From positions 42,698-106,697 of the forward strand of contig MKJV01000078.1 of assembly GCA_001942185.1 (NCBI GenBank): 64,000 nucleotides of DNA, given 5' to 3'. The notes under the pieces were generated by a model, which did not search any database, was not told the DNA's origin, and saw only the letters and a list, made by a program, of their open reading frames with translations. Each line of letters begins with the position of its first letter. Position 1 is the first letter of the stretch. Position numbers and translations under genes: made by a program. This document shows, one piece after another, positions 1 to 8,299 of this stretch. The DNA is from Pseudonocardia sp. CNS-004. GTDB taxonomy: Bacteria; Actinomycetota; Actinomycetes; Mycobacteriales; Pseudonocardiaceae.

Positions 1-845
1 AGCCTGCTCGCGCTCGGGATCGGGGTCACCGGAGGGTTGCTGTGCACGGCGCGAACGGCCACGGGGTACGGCGCGCTGCCCGCGGGCTGGCTCACGCTGC
101 TGCTGGCTCTCCTCGCGCTGGTCGCGGCCGTTGCCGGTACCTGGGCGGTGGGTCGTTACCGCCACGACCGGCGGCGGCGCCTCGCCGAGGAGGCCGCTGA
201 CGCCGTCGAGCGCGCCACTGCCGACGAGCGCAGGCGCATCGCCCGCGACATGCACGACATCGTGGCTCACTCGTTGGCGGTCATCGTGCGTCAGGCCGAA
301 GGCGGCTCCGCCATCGCCGCCAGGTCACCGGATCGCGCGGCTCAGGCCTTGGCCGTCATCGCCGACACCGCCCGGGAAGCCTTGACCGACATGCGGGGCA
401 CCCTGCAGGTGTTGCGGGAGGCCGCGCCCCGGGAGGAGGCCGTGCAACCCTCGCTCGCGGCGGTACCGGCGTTGGTGGAACGGGTACGTGCGACCGGGCT
501 GGACGTGCGCCTGGTGGAGCGGGGTTCGGCCGATGCCGTGACGGCGGGCGCGGCCACGGCGGCCTACCGCCTGATCCAGGAGGCGCTGACCAACAGCGTC
601 AAACACGCGGGAGCGGATCCCACGGTCACCGTCACGATCGCGCACGCGGCGCGCGCGTCGTGATCACCGTCGAGGACGACGGCGGCGAGCACAGTCGGCA
701 TCGGCCGACGGTCCCCGGGGCCGGTGTCGGCCTGCGCGGTGTCGAGGACCGGGTGCAGGCCGCGGGCGGTACGTTCGAGGCCGGTCCGGCCGGCAGCGGC
801 TTCAGGGTGCGTGCGGAGTTCCGCCTCGCCGAAGGGGAGCGTTGA
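1..845 (+). CDS. Sensor histidine kinase, NarL-type (5' truncated by window edge)
   Basis: Membrane-associated two-component sensor kinase that would phosphorylate the response regulator encoded next. The window opens inside the gene. What is visible is a hydrophobic segment (about residues 20-45), a HisKA_3 dimerisation/phosphoacceptor region with the H-box RDMHDIVAHSL (near base 245), the N-box EALTNSVKHAG (near 580) and, in another frame, the ATP-lid motif GVGLRGVEDRV. The frame changes at about 650-660 in a GC dinucleotide run; one missing base restores a continuous HATPase_c domain, so I read 1-845 as one gene. The stop lies one base before the regulator start, as expected for a translationally coupled pair. 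The sensed signal cannot be told because the N-terminal half lies outside the window. Confidence 0.85.
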
Positions 846-846
846 G

Positions 847-1500
847 ATGACCATCAGAGTGGTGCTGGTCGACGACCAGGAGCTGGTCCGGGTCGGCCTG
901 GCCATGGTGGTCGACGCCACCGACGACATCCGGATCGTCGGGCAGGCCGCCGACGGCGTGGAGGCGGTGGCGCTGCTCGCCGAGACGACGGCCGACGTCG
1001 TGCTGATGGACGCGCAGATGCCGCGGATGAACGGCGTCGAGGCCACCGCGGCGGTGACCGCGCGCGAGAACGCGCCCAAGGTGATCATGCTGACGACGTT
1101 CGACCTCGACGAGTACGCCATCGCCGGGCTGCGCGCGGGCGCGAGCGGGTTCCTGCTCAAGGACGCCTCGGCCGACGAGGTGCTCCACGCGATCCGCGCC
1201 GTCCACGCAGGCGACTCCGTGATCGCGCCCTCCACGACCCGCCGCATCCTGGACCACCTCGGGACCGCCCGGGTCCTCCCCGACGCGTCCCCGCTGCTGG
1301 AACGGCTCACCGCACGTGAACGGGACGTGCTGCTGGAGATCGCCCGGGGACACTCCAACGCCGAGACCGCGCGGCGGCTCTTCCTCTCGGAAGCCACGGT
1401 GAAGACGCACGTCGGCCACCTCCTGGCCAAGCTCGAGGTCCGCGACCGCGTACAGGCGGTGATCTTCGCCTACGAGAACGGGCTCGTTCGCCCGAGCTAG
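847..1500 (+). CDS. Response regulator, NarL/FixJ (LuxR-HTH) family
   Basis: DNA-binding partner of the upstream kinase, 217 aa, the usual family length. The N-terminal receiver domain has the acidic pair D9-D10, the phosphoacceptor D55 (VVLMDAQMPR) and a conserved K in GFLLKDA. The C-terminal LuxR HTH (about residues 150-212) contains LTARERDVL and SEATVKTHVGHLLAKL. ATG at 847 follows the kinase stop by one base with GGGGAG just upstream. Intact. The target genes are not evident from this window. Confidence 0.95.
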   Translation: MTIRVVLVDDQELVRVGLAMVVDATDDIRIVGQAADGVEAVALLAETTADVVLMDAQMPRMNGVEATAAVTARENAPKVIMLTTFDLDEYAIAGLRAGASGFLLKDASADEVLHAIRAVHAGDSVIAPSTTRRILDHLGTARVLPDASPLLERLTARERDVLLEIARGHSNAETARRLFLSEATVKTHVGHLLAKLEVRDRVQAVIFAYENGLVRPS

Positions 1501-1994
1501 GAGGGTCCTGAACGACTCCGGCCGTAGCGAGCGGCGTCCAGGTGGTGCCCTCGCAAGGCGGAGGATCGGACCGGCACCCCGGTCGTCGGCGCGGGCTCGC
1601 AGCGGCGGGTCTCGAAGGTGCGGGGGCTCTTTCCACCGGGAGCTGCGTGATCAGCTGATCGGTGCATCCACGGCCGTATGTGGCCGCCCGTGCACCAGGC
1701 GGTCGATCATGGTCGTTGGGTCCGGGCTTGATCAGCCGGTGGGTGCAGCCACGGCCGTATGTGGCCTCTCCCGCACCGGAGTCGCGATCACAGCTGCCAC
1801 ACCGCCTCCAGTGGCGCCGCGCAGGCCCCTCATGGAACAAATGGGTGGATACCTGGGCGGACGGTCGCGCCGATACCGCTGTGTATCGGCGCGAGTTGTT
1901 CAGGGCGCTCCTCGGTCGATCTCATCATTTCTGCGGAGTGACCGACGACCTCAGGCCGAGGATTCGCGCGGGTCGGACGCGCAGGCTCGTGCAC
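1501..1994. other. Intergenic region with a structured repeat pair
   Basis: A 494-base stretch with no convincing gene. An open frame runs through it in phase with the downstream membrane protein, but it only translates the repeat described at 1648-1792 twice. I see no tRNA and no T-rich terminator. The promoter of the downstream gene must lie here, but I cannot place it. Confidence 0.6.
1648..1792. repeat. Tandem pair of ~64-bp nested inverted-repeat elements
   Basis: Two related units, 1648-1711 and 1728-1792, offset by 80 bases. Each carries the identical core CCACGGCCGTATGTGGCC (1668-1685 and 1749-1766). Around the core are nested complementary arms: CCAC/GTGG innermost, GGTGCA/TGCACC (copy 1) or GGTGC/GCACC (copy 2) next, and TGATCA-like ends outermost. 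Each unit could therefore fold as a three-tier hairpin. Differences between copies fall mostly in loops and linkers. The function is unknown: a dispersed intergenic repeat or a paired operator/RNA element are both possible. Confidence 0.65.
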
Positions 1995-2486
1995 ATGCCG
2001 ATCATCGAAACGCACTCCGACCCGACGACGTCACGCACCTGGTGGCACAGCCCCGCCGCATGGGGCGGGCTCCTCGCGGTGTGCGGAGGCGTCTTCCACA
2101 CCGTGGTCTCCGCTCTGATGCGCCGGGACGTCTGGTCGCAGATGATCGACGACGGGTTCTTCAACACGGTCACGCTGGAGCCCTCGGCCGACCGGCTCGC
2201 CGCGGCCGAGGCGTTCTGGTTCAGCGTGGGCAGCTTCGGCGTGCCGTTGCTCCTGCTCGGCTCGCTCGTGACCTGGCTGCTCCGGCGCGGCGTGCCCGTT
2301 CCCGGATGGCTGGGATCCGGCCTTGCCGCGTGGGCCGTCCTGATCGGGCTGGTGAGTGGTTTCGACGGCGGAACCCTCGTCCTGCTGACCATCGGCGTGC
2401 TGCTCGCGGCCGGCGCGTGGACGGCGGGTCGCCTGCCCCGGCGGCCCGCGGCGCCCTCGTCGATCGCGGATTCCCCCGCGCGGTGA
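1995..2486 (+). CDS. DUF6463-like small integral membrane protein
   Basis: 163-aa predicted membrane protein with about four hydrophobic segments: AAWGGLLAVCGGVFHTVVSA, the SVGSFGVPLLLLGSLVTWLL region, the GSGLAAWAVLIGLVSG region and LVLLTIGVLLAAGAW. The pattern of a histidine in helix 1, DGFFNTV, AFWFSVG and a final short helix resembles the DUF6463 family as I know it; its function is undescribed. I start it at ATG 1995 because upstream sequence in the same frame only translates the repeat pair. No clear ribosome binding site is visible. Arg/Pro-rich C-terminus. Confidence 0.65.
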   Translation: MPIIETHSDPTTSRTWWHSPAAWGGLLAVCGGVFHTVVSALMRRDVWSQMIDDGFFNTVTLEPSADRLAAAEAFWFSVGSFGVPLLLLGSLVTWLLRRGVPVPGWLGSGLAAWAVLIGLVSGFDGGTLVLLTIGVLLAAGAWTAGRLPRRPAAPSSIADSPAR

Positions 2487-2664
2487 TCGCCGCCGGCAGG
2501 AAGGCGCGCGTGCAGCCTTCATCGGGCGCCGCCGCCGGGGTGACCGTCGTGGCCGCGAGCACGCCGAGACCCACGATCATCGGCCCGGGTCCTCCCGGCG
2601 CGCCTGCCGGCCAACCGGCGTGCCAGCGCGACGCCGACGGCGGCGAGCGCGGCCATGACCCACA

Positions 2665-3048
2665 TCAGCCGTTCTCGAGCCGGGCCAGCGCCCAGGAGCG
2701 CGCCTGCGCGGGGTCGTCCGTGGCGAACGTGGGGCAACCCCACATCTTCGGCCCGGAGCCGATCGCTTTCGCGTTGTTCCGCTGCCCCTCCTCCGACATG
2801 ACGAACGCGAGACCGCGGCAGTGCTCGACCAGCCCGGGCCGCAGCCGCTTGAGCATGCGCACCCGTTCCGCCACGCCCGCGATCCGGCGTCCCCTCGGTG
2901 GCGCCTCCGGCATCCGGAGCACGGCGGCGAACGTCTCCCGCCGCTCCACCGCGGACACGAGGGTGTCGAACACGACGGTCGGCGCCGCCTCCGGCGTCAC
3001 CTCGGACACGTCCAGCTCCACGACGGGCCAGCCGACCAGCTCGGCCAT
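2665..3048 (-). CDS. STAS/SpoIIAA-like small protein
   Basis: 127-aa soluble protein beginning at an ATG preceded by GGAGGTGAGCAC, an excellent ribosome binding site that fixes the start. The second half (CRGLAFVMSEEGQRN through FATDDPAQARSWALARL) resembles the SpoIIAA-like STAS fold, in which a central strand and a final 'A..WL' helix are typical. No catalytic motif is seen. It is divergent from a TetR-type regulator across a 23-base near-palindrome, so it is probably regulated by that protein. Function unknown. Confidence 0.6.
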   Translation of the reverse strand: MAELVGWPVVELDVSEVTPEAAPTVVFDTLVSAVERRETFAAVLRMPEAPPRGRRIAGVAERVRMLKRLRPGLVEHCRGLAFVMSEEGQRNNAKAIGSGPKMWGCPTFATDDPAQARSWALARLENG

Positions 3049-3088
3049 GTGCTCACCTCCACAGATCAGGTGAGGCGACCCTAACATG

Positions 3089-3111
3089 ATTTGTGACCAG
3101 CGGTCACTAAT
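3089..3111. promoter_or_regulatory. Palindromic TetR-type operator
   Basis: GTGACC-AGC-GGTCAC at 3093-3107 is a perfect 15-base inverted repeat. With flanking ATT/AAT it extends to 23 bases with one mismatched pair. It sits between the divergent STAS-like gene and the TetR-type regulator, just upstream of a TACGAT -10-like box (3121-3126). That is where an autoregulatory TetR dimer would bind. Confidence 0.65.
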
Positions 3112-3133
3112 GGGTCCGACTACGATCGCCGCG

Positions 3134-3701
3134 GTGGTGAGGGCAACGGGTGGACCGGGTCGGCCTGCGCGGCTGTCCCGCGAACTGATCGTCGCCGCCG
3201 CGCTCCGGGGCGACCTGGCGAGCCTCACCATGCGCGACCTCGCGGCCCGGCTCGGCGTCTCGCACTCCGCGCTCTACCGCTGGGTGGCCGACCGCGACGA
3301 GCTCTTCGACCTGATCAGCGACGTGATGGTCGAGCGGATCCTGCCCGCGTCCGAGCCCTCCCCCGCCGACTGGCGGGACTGGCTCGCCCGGCTCGCGTGG
3401 GCGATGCACGACGAGTTCCTCGCGGTACCCGGCTACGCCGCGCACGTCGCCGCACCCCACCGGCACAACCCCCACGCCTTCGGCAGGTTGCGCGCCAGGT
3501 GATCAGGCGTTCGAGGTCGCGGGCGCCTCACCGGAGATGGCCACGCAGAGCTGGTACGTCTTCGGCCTCTCGGTCGTCCAGTGGCTCGGCGCCCAGCAGT
3601 CCGCTCACGACCTCGGCCCGGTGGCCCCCCGGTTCGACCTGTTCCTCGACACCCTGCTGCGCGGCCTCCCCGCACGGACGCCGGTCGAGCACCCGCGGTG
3701 A
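3134..3701 (+). CDS. TetR/AcrR family transcriptional regulator (frame interrupted)
   Basis: Predicted dimeric repressor. The N-terminal HTH is clear: LTMRDLAARLGVSHSALYRWVADRDELFDLI. The frame closes after about 120 residues (near 3500) and resumes in another frame with DQAFEVAGASPEMATQSWYV and a typical TetR C-terminal end, FDLFLDTLLRGLPA, stopping at 3701. The joined length of about 190 aa fits the family. The shift needs one extra or two missing bases, unlike the single deletions elsewhere. GTG 3134 is chosen because a TACGAT box lies 7 bases upstream (leaderless promoter); ATG 3110 is an alternative. It overlaps nothing else and faces the STAS-like gene. Confidence 0.7.
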
Positions 3702-3709
3702 CCTGACCG

Positions 3710-4801
3710 TCAGCTGTCGTAGTCGACCGTCACCTCGGGGGTGGTCGGGTGGGACTGGCACGTCAGCACGAACCCGGCCTCGACCTCGTCGTCCTCCAGC
3801 GCGAAGTTGCGCCGCATCGTCACCTCGCCCGCGGTGACCTTCGCCCGGCACGTGCCGCAGACCCCGCCCTTGCACGCGAACGGCAGGTCGGCACGGACCT
3901 TCTGCGCCGCGTCGAGCACGGTCTCGGCGCGGGGCAGCGTCATCGTGGTCGCACGGCCGTTCAGCACGACCGTGACCTCGCTGGTGGCGCCCTCGACCGC
4001 CGGGTCGGGACGGTGCAACTCGGGTGGCGGCTCGTCGACGTAGAACAGCTCGCGGTGCACCGTCTTCCTGTCGACGCCGAACCCGGCGAGCACGCCGACG
4101 GCCGCTTCGGTCATGCCGAGCGGGCCGCACAGCCACCACTGGTCCACATCGGCGACGTCGACGAGGGCACCCAGGAGCACGCGCAGCTTCTCCGCGTCGA
4201 GGCGGCCGGTGAAGATCTCGGCCTCCATCGGCTCGCGGGACAGCACGTGCAGCAGGTGCAGACGGGGTCCGTACGCGTCCTTCAGGTCGGCGATCTCCTC
4301 GGTGAACATCACGGTGTCGGTGCGCCGGTTGCCGTACAGCAGGGTGACGCGGGTGTCGGGGTGCGCGGCCAGCACCGACGCCGCGATCGAGAGCACCGGC
4401 GTGATTCCCGACCCGGCCGCGACCAGCCCGTGGTGGGTGCCCGGCGCGAGGTCCGGGGTGAACGAGCCCGCGGGCGGGGCCACCTCGATCGCCTCGCCCG
4501 GTGCCACCCGGTCGACCAGCCACTCGGAGAAGAGCCCACCGTCGACCCGCCGCACGCCGACCTTGGGCAGCGCACCCGCCGCCGCGCAGATCGAGTACGA
4601 CCGGCGTTCCTCCGCGCCGTCGCGGTGCAGCCGCAGGGTGAGGTACTGCCCCGGCCGGAACGCGAAGACCTCTTCCAGGTCGGCGGGCACGTCGAACGTG
4701 ACGGCCACGGCGTCGTCGCACAGCCGCTCGACGTCGGCCACCCGCAGGCGGTGGAAGCCGGAGGTGCGCGGGACCGGCACGTCGACCTGCGGTGCCGCCA
4801 T
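3710..4801 (-). CDS. paaE: Phenylacetyl-CoA epoxidase reductase subunit PaaE
   Basis: NAD(P)H-dependent flavoprotein that passes electrons to the diiron PaaA subunit of ring-1,2-phenylacetyl-CoA epoxidase. 363 aa, intact. Domains in order: FAD-binding ferredoxin-reductase barrel (RPGQYLTLRL near 49, RRSYS near 67), NAD-binding domain (GSGITPVLS near 135; WWLCGPLGM) and a C-terminal plant-type [2Fe-2S] domain with CKGGVCGTC and a later LTCQ. The order reductase-then-ferredoxin is the PaaE arrangement. ATG overlaps the paaD stop (ATGA). It is the last gene of paaABCDE. Confidence 0.95.
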   Translation of the reverse strand: MAAPQVDVPVPRTSGFHRLRVADVERLCDDAVAVTFDVPADLEEVFAFRPGQYLTLRLHRDGAEERRSYSICAAAGALPKVGVRRVDGGLFSEWLVDRVAPGEAIEVAPPAGSFTPDLAPGTHHGLVAAGSGITPVLSIAASVLAAHPDTRVTLLYGNRRTDTVMFTEEIADLKDAYGPRLHLLHVLSREPMEAEIFTGRLDAEKLRVLLGALVDVADVDQWWLCGPLGMTEAAVGVLAGFGVDRKTVHRELFYVDEPPPELHRPDPAVEGATSEVTVVLNGRATTMTLPRAETVLDAAQKVRADLPFACKGGVCGTCRAKVTAGEVTMRRNFALEDDEVEAGFVLTCQSHPTTPEVTVDYDS

Positions 4802-5346
4802 CAGTGCTCCTTCATGTGCTCGAACGGCTCCCGGCACGCCCTGCAGCGCCGCAGCGCCGTGCACGACGTCGGGCCGAACCGGGAGAACTCCTCCGTGGCG
4901 GGCGACCCGCACCGCGGGCAGCGCACGACCGACGCCGGCGCCGTGAGCGTGAGCGGGACCGGCCCCGCCTCGCGGGGTCCCACCCGATCCGGCGGGGCGA
5001 CGCCGTGCTCGGCCAGCTTGCGGCGACCCGCTGCCGAGATCCAGTCCGTGCTCCACGGCGGCGCGAGCACCGTGCGCACCTCGACGCGCGCGTACCCGGC
5101 CGCGGTGAGCCGCGCACGCAGGTCGTCGCGCATCACATCGAGGGCGGGGCAGCCGGAGTAGGTCGGCGTGATCGTCACGGTGACGGCGTCACCGTCGCTC
5201 TCGACGGCGCGGACCACGCCGAGGTCGTCGAGCGTGAGCATCGGCATCTCGGGGTCGACGACCTGGGAGACGACCTCGCGCGCATCCGGTCGTGAGTGGA
5301 TACGGGTGCTGGAGCACTCGTATCCACTCACGGGACGGGGGGTCAC
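4801..5346 (-). CDS. paaD: PaaD, MIP18-type maturation factor for phenylacetyl-CoA epoxidase
   Basis: Small cytosolic protein needed for activity of the PaaABCE oxygenase, thought to help assemble metal centres. The MIP18-like core shows DPEMPMLTLDDLGVVR and the conserved SGCPA. The C-terminus has a zinc-ribbon-like set of cysteines (RCPRCG ... CRAC). The GTG at 5346 overlaps the paaC stop as GTGA, the same spacing rule as the rest of this operon. Reading from it, the first ~20 residues include 14 codons that are exactly the 42-nt palindrome at 5291-5332. No start exists between the palindrome and the conserved DPEMP, so the palindrome is very likely translated. 181 aa as read. Confidence 0.85.
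   Translation of the reverse strand: MTPRPVSGYECSSTRIHSRPDAREVVSQVVDPEMPMLTLDDLGVVRAVESDGDAVTVTITPTYSGCPALDVMRDDLRARLTAAGYARVEVRTVLAPPWSTDWISAAGRRKLAEHGVAPPDRVGPREAGPVPLTLTAPASVVRCPRCGSPATEEFSRFGPTSCTALRRCRACREPFEHMKEH
5291..5332. repeat. 42-nt near-perfect palindrome inside the 5' end of paaD
   Basis: Left arm CGTGAGTGGATACGGGTGCT (5291-5310), two-base spacer GG, right arm 5313-5332. The right arm is the reverse complement of the left with a single transition (a G-T pair). The length is exactly 14 codons and it lies in frame within the paaD N-terminus, between the start and the conserved domain. It has no T tract and sits within an operon, so it is not an ordinary terminator. It looks like a mobile or dispersed palindromic element; copy number in the genome cannot be judged here. 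Confidence 0.85.
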
Positions 5347-6244
5347 CACGTCGCCCCCGGGTGCTGACGGGCCAGGCTCTGCAGTTCGGCGAGCACGTGA
5401 CCCAGGTACTCGGTGTGCATCCCGTCCCGGCCGCCCTTGCCGCTGATCGGCCCCATGTGCGGGACGGCCGGGCGGGCGAGGGTGGCGCGGGCCAGCACCT
5501 CGTCGAGCACGGCGTCGACCTCCGCGCGGACCTGCGCCGGGTCCACGGCCACCCCCGCGTCGGCGAGCCTGCGCTCCACGTCGGAGGTGCGGTGAAGCTC
5601 CTCGGCGTAGGGCCAGACTGCGTCGAGCGCGGCCTGCATCCGCCGGTGCGACTCGGCGGTGCCGTCGCCGAGGCGCACGGTCCAGCGTGCGGCGTGGTCG
5701 CGGTGGTAGGCCAGCTCCTTGACCCCCTTCCCGGCGACGGCGCGACCACCGGGTCGCGGGAGCCGAGCAGCCGTTGCAGCAGCGCGAGCCGCCACGTCGA
5801 GAACAGCAGGAGGCGGGCGATCGCCCGGGCGAAGTCGCGGTCGTCGGGCAGCTCGGCGAGCGCGACGTTGCGGAACTCGGGCTCGGTGCGCAGGTAGGCG
5901 AGCGAATCCTCGTCCCGCTGCCGGCCCTCGACGTGCCCTGCGCGGGCGAGCAGCACCCGGGCCTGGCCGAGGAGGTCGAGCGCAATGTTGGCCAGCGCGA
6001 CCTCCTCCTCCAGCTCCGGGGCATTGGTCACCCACTCCGTGAGCCGGTGGCTGCAGATCAGCGCGTCGTCGCCGAGCATGAGGCAGTAGGCGGCGAGATC
6101 GGCCGGGTCGACCCCGTCGGGCACCGGCGAGGTGATCTCCGCCTGGACGTCTTCGACGCCGGTGCCGAACGCCCAGCGCGGGTCGTCGTGCCCCAGCGTC
6201 TCGACCAGGGACTGGTAGGCGTTGGTGGCGTCGTGGTCGGTCAC
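5343..6244 (-). CDS. paaC: PaaC, structural subunit of phenylacetyl-CoA epoxidase
   Basis: Ferritin-like partner of PaaA in the 1,2-phenylacetyl-CoA epoxidase; it supports the catalytic subunit but lacks an active diiron site. The N-terminal part (AYCLMLGDDALICSHRLTEW, ALANIALDLLGQAR) and the C-terminal part (GVKELAYHRDHAARWTVRLG, MHTEYLGHVLAEL) are both typical of PaaC but lie in different frames. They join at about 5740, where one missing base within GTCGCGCCGTCG restores the reading (about 300 aa). GTG 6244 overlaps the paaB stop (GTGA). Confidence 0.9.
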
Positions 6245-6573
6245 AGGTGCGGCACGTCCTCGGGGATCGCGTAGAACGTGGGGTGCCGGTAGACCTTGTC
6301 GCCCGACGGCGCGAAGAACGGGTCCTTCTCATCGGGGCTGGAGGCGGCGATGTCGCTGCCCTTCACCACCCAGATCGAGACGCCCTCGTTGCGGCGGGTG
6401 TAGAGGTCGCGGGCGTTGTGCAGCGCCATCTCGGCGTCCGGGGCGTGCAGCGAGCCGACGTGCACGTGGTTGAGGCCGCGCTTGCCGCGCACGAACACCT
6501 CGTAGAGCGGCCAACCCCCACGCGGCGAGCCCGCGCCGGTCCGGCCACCCTCTGCGGTGCGGTCGCCGTTCAC
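6241..6573 (-). CDS. paaB: PaaB, phenylacetyl-CoA epoxidase subunit
   Basis: Small subunit of the ring-epoxidising complex, proposed to bridge PaaAC dimers. 110 aa, intact. Characteristic residues: WPLYEVFVRGKRGLNHVHVG, MALHNARDLYTRR and the C-terminal PSGDKVYRHPTFY. GTG start overlapping the paaA stop (GTGA). Slightly extended N-terminus compared with the usual ~95 aa. Confidence 0.95.
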   Translation of the reverse strand: MNGDRTAEGGRTGAGSPRGGWPLYEVFVRGKRGLNHVHVGSLHAPDAEMALHNARDLYTRRNEGVSIWVVKGSDIAASSPDEKDPFFAPSGDKVYRHPTFYAIPEDVPHL

Positions 6574-7508
6574 GCGGCCACCTCCCGGCGGGCCTGCTTC
6601 TCGGCGTAGGCCTGCGCGGCCTCCCGGACCCAGGCCCCTTCCTCGTGCGCCCGGCGCCGCTGCGCCAGCCGCTGCGCGTTGGCCGGGCCGGACCCGGAGA
6701 TCACGGCCTTGAGCTCGGCCCAGTCGGGCTCGGTGAAGTCGTGGTGGCCGCGTTCGGGGTTCCAGCGCAGACCCGGGTCGGCAGCGTGACGCCCAGCGCC
6801 TCGGCCTGCGGCACGGTCATGTCGACGAAGCGCTGGCGCAGCTCGTCGTTGGTGTGCCGCTTGATCCCCCACGCCATCGACTGCCGGGTGTTGGGCGAGT
6901 CGCCGTCGGGCGGGCCGAACATCATCAGCGACGGCCACCAGAACCGGTTGGTGGACTCCTGCACCATCTCCCGCTGCGCGTCGGTGCCGTTCACCATCGC
7001 CAGCAGCAGCTCGTAGCCCTGTCGCTGGTGGAACGACTCCTCCTTGCAGATCCGCACCATCGCGCGGGCGTACGGGCCGTAGGAGCAGCGGCACAGCGGC
7101 ACCTGGTTGCAGATCGCGGCGCCGTCCACGAGCCAGCCGATCACGCGACGTCGGCGTAGGACAGCGTGGGGTAGTTGAAGATCGAGGAGTACTTCTGCTT
7201 CCCGGCGATCAGCTTCTCGGTGAGCTCCTCGCGGTCGACGCCCAGCGTCTCCGCCGCCGCGTAGAGGTACATGCCGTGCCCGGCCTCGTCCTGCACCTTG
7301 GCCAGCAGGATCGCCTTGCGCCGCAGGTGGGGGCGCGCCCGATCCAGTTGCCCTCCGGCTGCATCCCGATGATCTCCGAGTGCGCGTGCTGGGCGATCTG
7401 GCGAACCAAGGTCCTCCGGTACGCCTCGGGCATCCAGTCCCGCGGCTCGATCCGCTGGTCGCCGGCGATCGTCGCGTCGAAGTGCGCGGCCAGTGCCGTC
7501 TCGTCCAT
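6570..7508 (-). CDS. paaA: PaaA, catalytic diiron subunit of phenylacetyl-CoA epoxidase (three frame interruptions)
   Basis: Catalyses epoxidation of the phenylacetyl-CoA ring with O2 and electrons from PaaE. The protein is recognisable throughout ([31 protein letters not shown], the [14 protein letters not shown] region, [16 protein letters not shown] with diiron-ligand E/H residues, and a C-terminal [12 protein letters not shown]) but switches frame three times. One missing base repairs each: near 7335 (a C run), near 7145 and near 6782. The repaired length of ~313 aa is normal. ATG 7508 has GGAGG upstream and a PaaR-like operator 15-30 bases before it. First gene of paaABCDE. Confidence 0.92.
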
Positions 7509-7521
7509 GCGCAGCCTCCGT

Positions 7522-7539
7522 ACCGAATGTTCGTTCGGT
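7522..7539 (-). promoter_or_regulatory. PaaR-like operator upstream of paaA
   Basis: On the gene strand this reads ACCGAACGAACATTCGGT, arms ACCGAA/TTCGGT, placed just upstream of the paaA ribosome binding site. It shares the CCGAACGA half with the sites at 9109 and 9654. The TetR regulator PaaR of Corynebacterium is known to use a motif of the form ACCG-N2-CG-N2-CGGT; this site matches the left half well. Confidence 0.65.
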
Positions 7540-7693
7540 TCATGGTGACGCAGGAGGCGCGCGGACGCAACCGCCGGACCGGCGCACCCCTTGTCTTGTC
7601 ACGCGACCCGTCGACGACCCGCGTGGGCCAGGTACCGGTGCCTGAGCGCCCTGCTCGGCGTCGTCGACCGCGGGCCGGGCCCGAGCTCGACGC

Positions 7694-8299
7694 TCATCCG
7701 CGCGCCGGGAGGATGCCCTCGAACACCGCCCGCGCGACGGTGTCGGGGAGCGTCCGGGTCGCGATCGGGCCGCGCCCACTCGACGACGGAGTTCACGAGG
7801 CCGGACAACAGTCGCGCCGCGAGCGCGGGATCGACCTCCGTACGCAGCTCCCCCGCCTCGACGGCCTCGCGGACCAGCGTCGCGACGCGCGCGTCGAACT
7901 CGCGGCGGCGTTCGAGGGCCCACCGCTCCGACTCGGTGTTGCCGCGCACCCGCAGCAACACGGTGACGTAGGGCAGCTCCGCCACGAGGACGGCCACCTG
8001 CCCGCGGACGATGTGATGCAGCCGTTGCAGCGGAGTTCCGGCGCGCGCCTCGTCGGAGTCGAGGATCGCGAAGAGCCCGTCCAGTGCGCGTTCGAGGGCC
8101 GCGCGCAGCAGCGCTTCCTTCCCGCTGAAGTGGTGGTAGAACGACGACTTCGTGATCCCGGCCGCCCGGGAGAGGTCCTCCATGGACGTGCGTCGTAGCC
8201 GCGGGTCAGGAACTCGCCCACGGCCACCTCGAGCAGCGAGCCCGGCCCGTGGCTCGGCCGCCGCACCCGCCCCCCGGCCTGCGCGGTCACGGCCGTCAC
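7694..8299 (-). CDS. TetR family regulator in the paa locus (PaaR-like)
   Basis: Probable repressor of phenylacetate genes whose inducer would be phenylacetyl-CoA; this role is inferred from position. N-terminus VAVGEFLTRGYDA, then in the next frame TSMEDLSRAAGITKSSFYHHFSGKEALLRAA (HTH), then a typical ligand-binding domain. A missing base near 8180 joins the first two parts. A second shift near 7745 leads to a natural end TLPDTVARAVFEGILPARG at 7694. GTG 8299 overlaps the stop of the upstream paaG-like gene (GTGA), so the two are co-transcribed. About 200 aa. Confidence 0.8.

Noticed and set aside
1662..1994. N-terminal extension of the DUF6463-like protein with repeated PRPYVA
   Set aside because: The repeated residues are simply the translated structured repeat; the conserved protein begins at ATG 1995.
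1501..1994. tRNA or small structured RNA gene
   Set aside because: No cloverleaf with a T-loop GTTCRA motif or CCA end could be found; only the repeat pair is structured.
2487..2664. Possible tiny membrane protein on the minus strand (MAALAAVGVALARRL)
   Set aside because: One short hydrophobic stretch only, no ribosome binding site and no continuation in any frame that I can support.
5291..5332. Intrinsic terminator
   Set aside because: No T tract on either strand, and it lies inside the paaABCDE operon within a translated region.
6570..7508. paaA as a pseudogene
   Set aside because: Three shifts, but each is one missing base and every segment retains conserved PaaA residues; the same error type is spread over the whole window.
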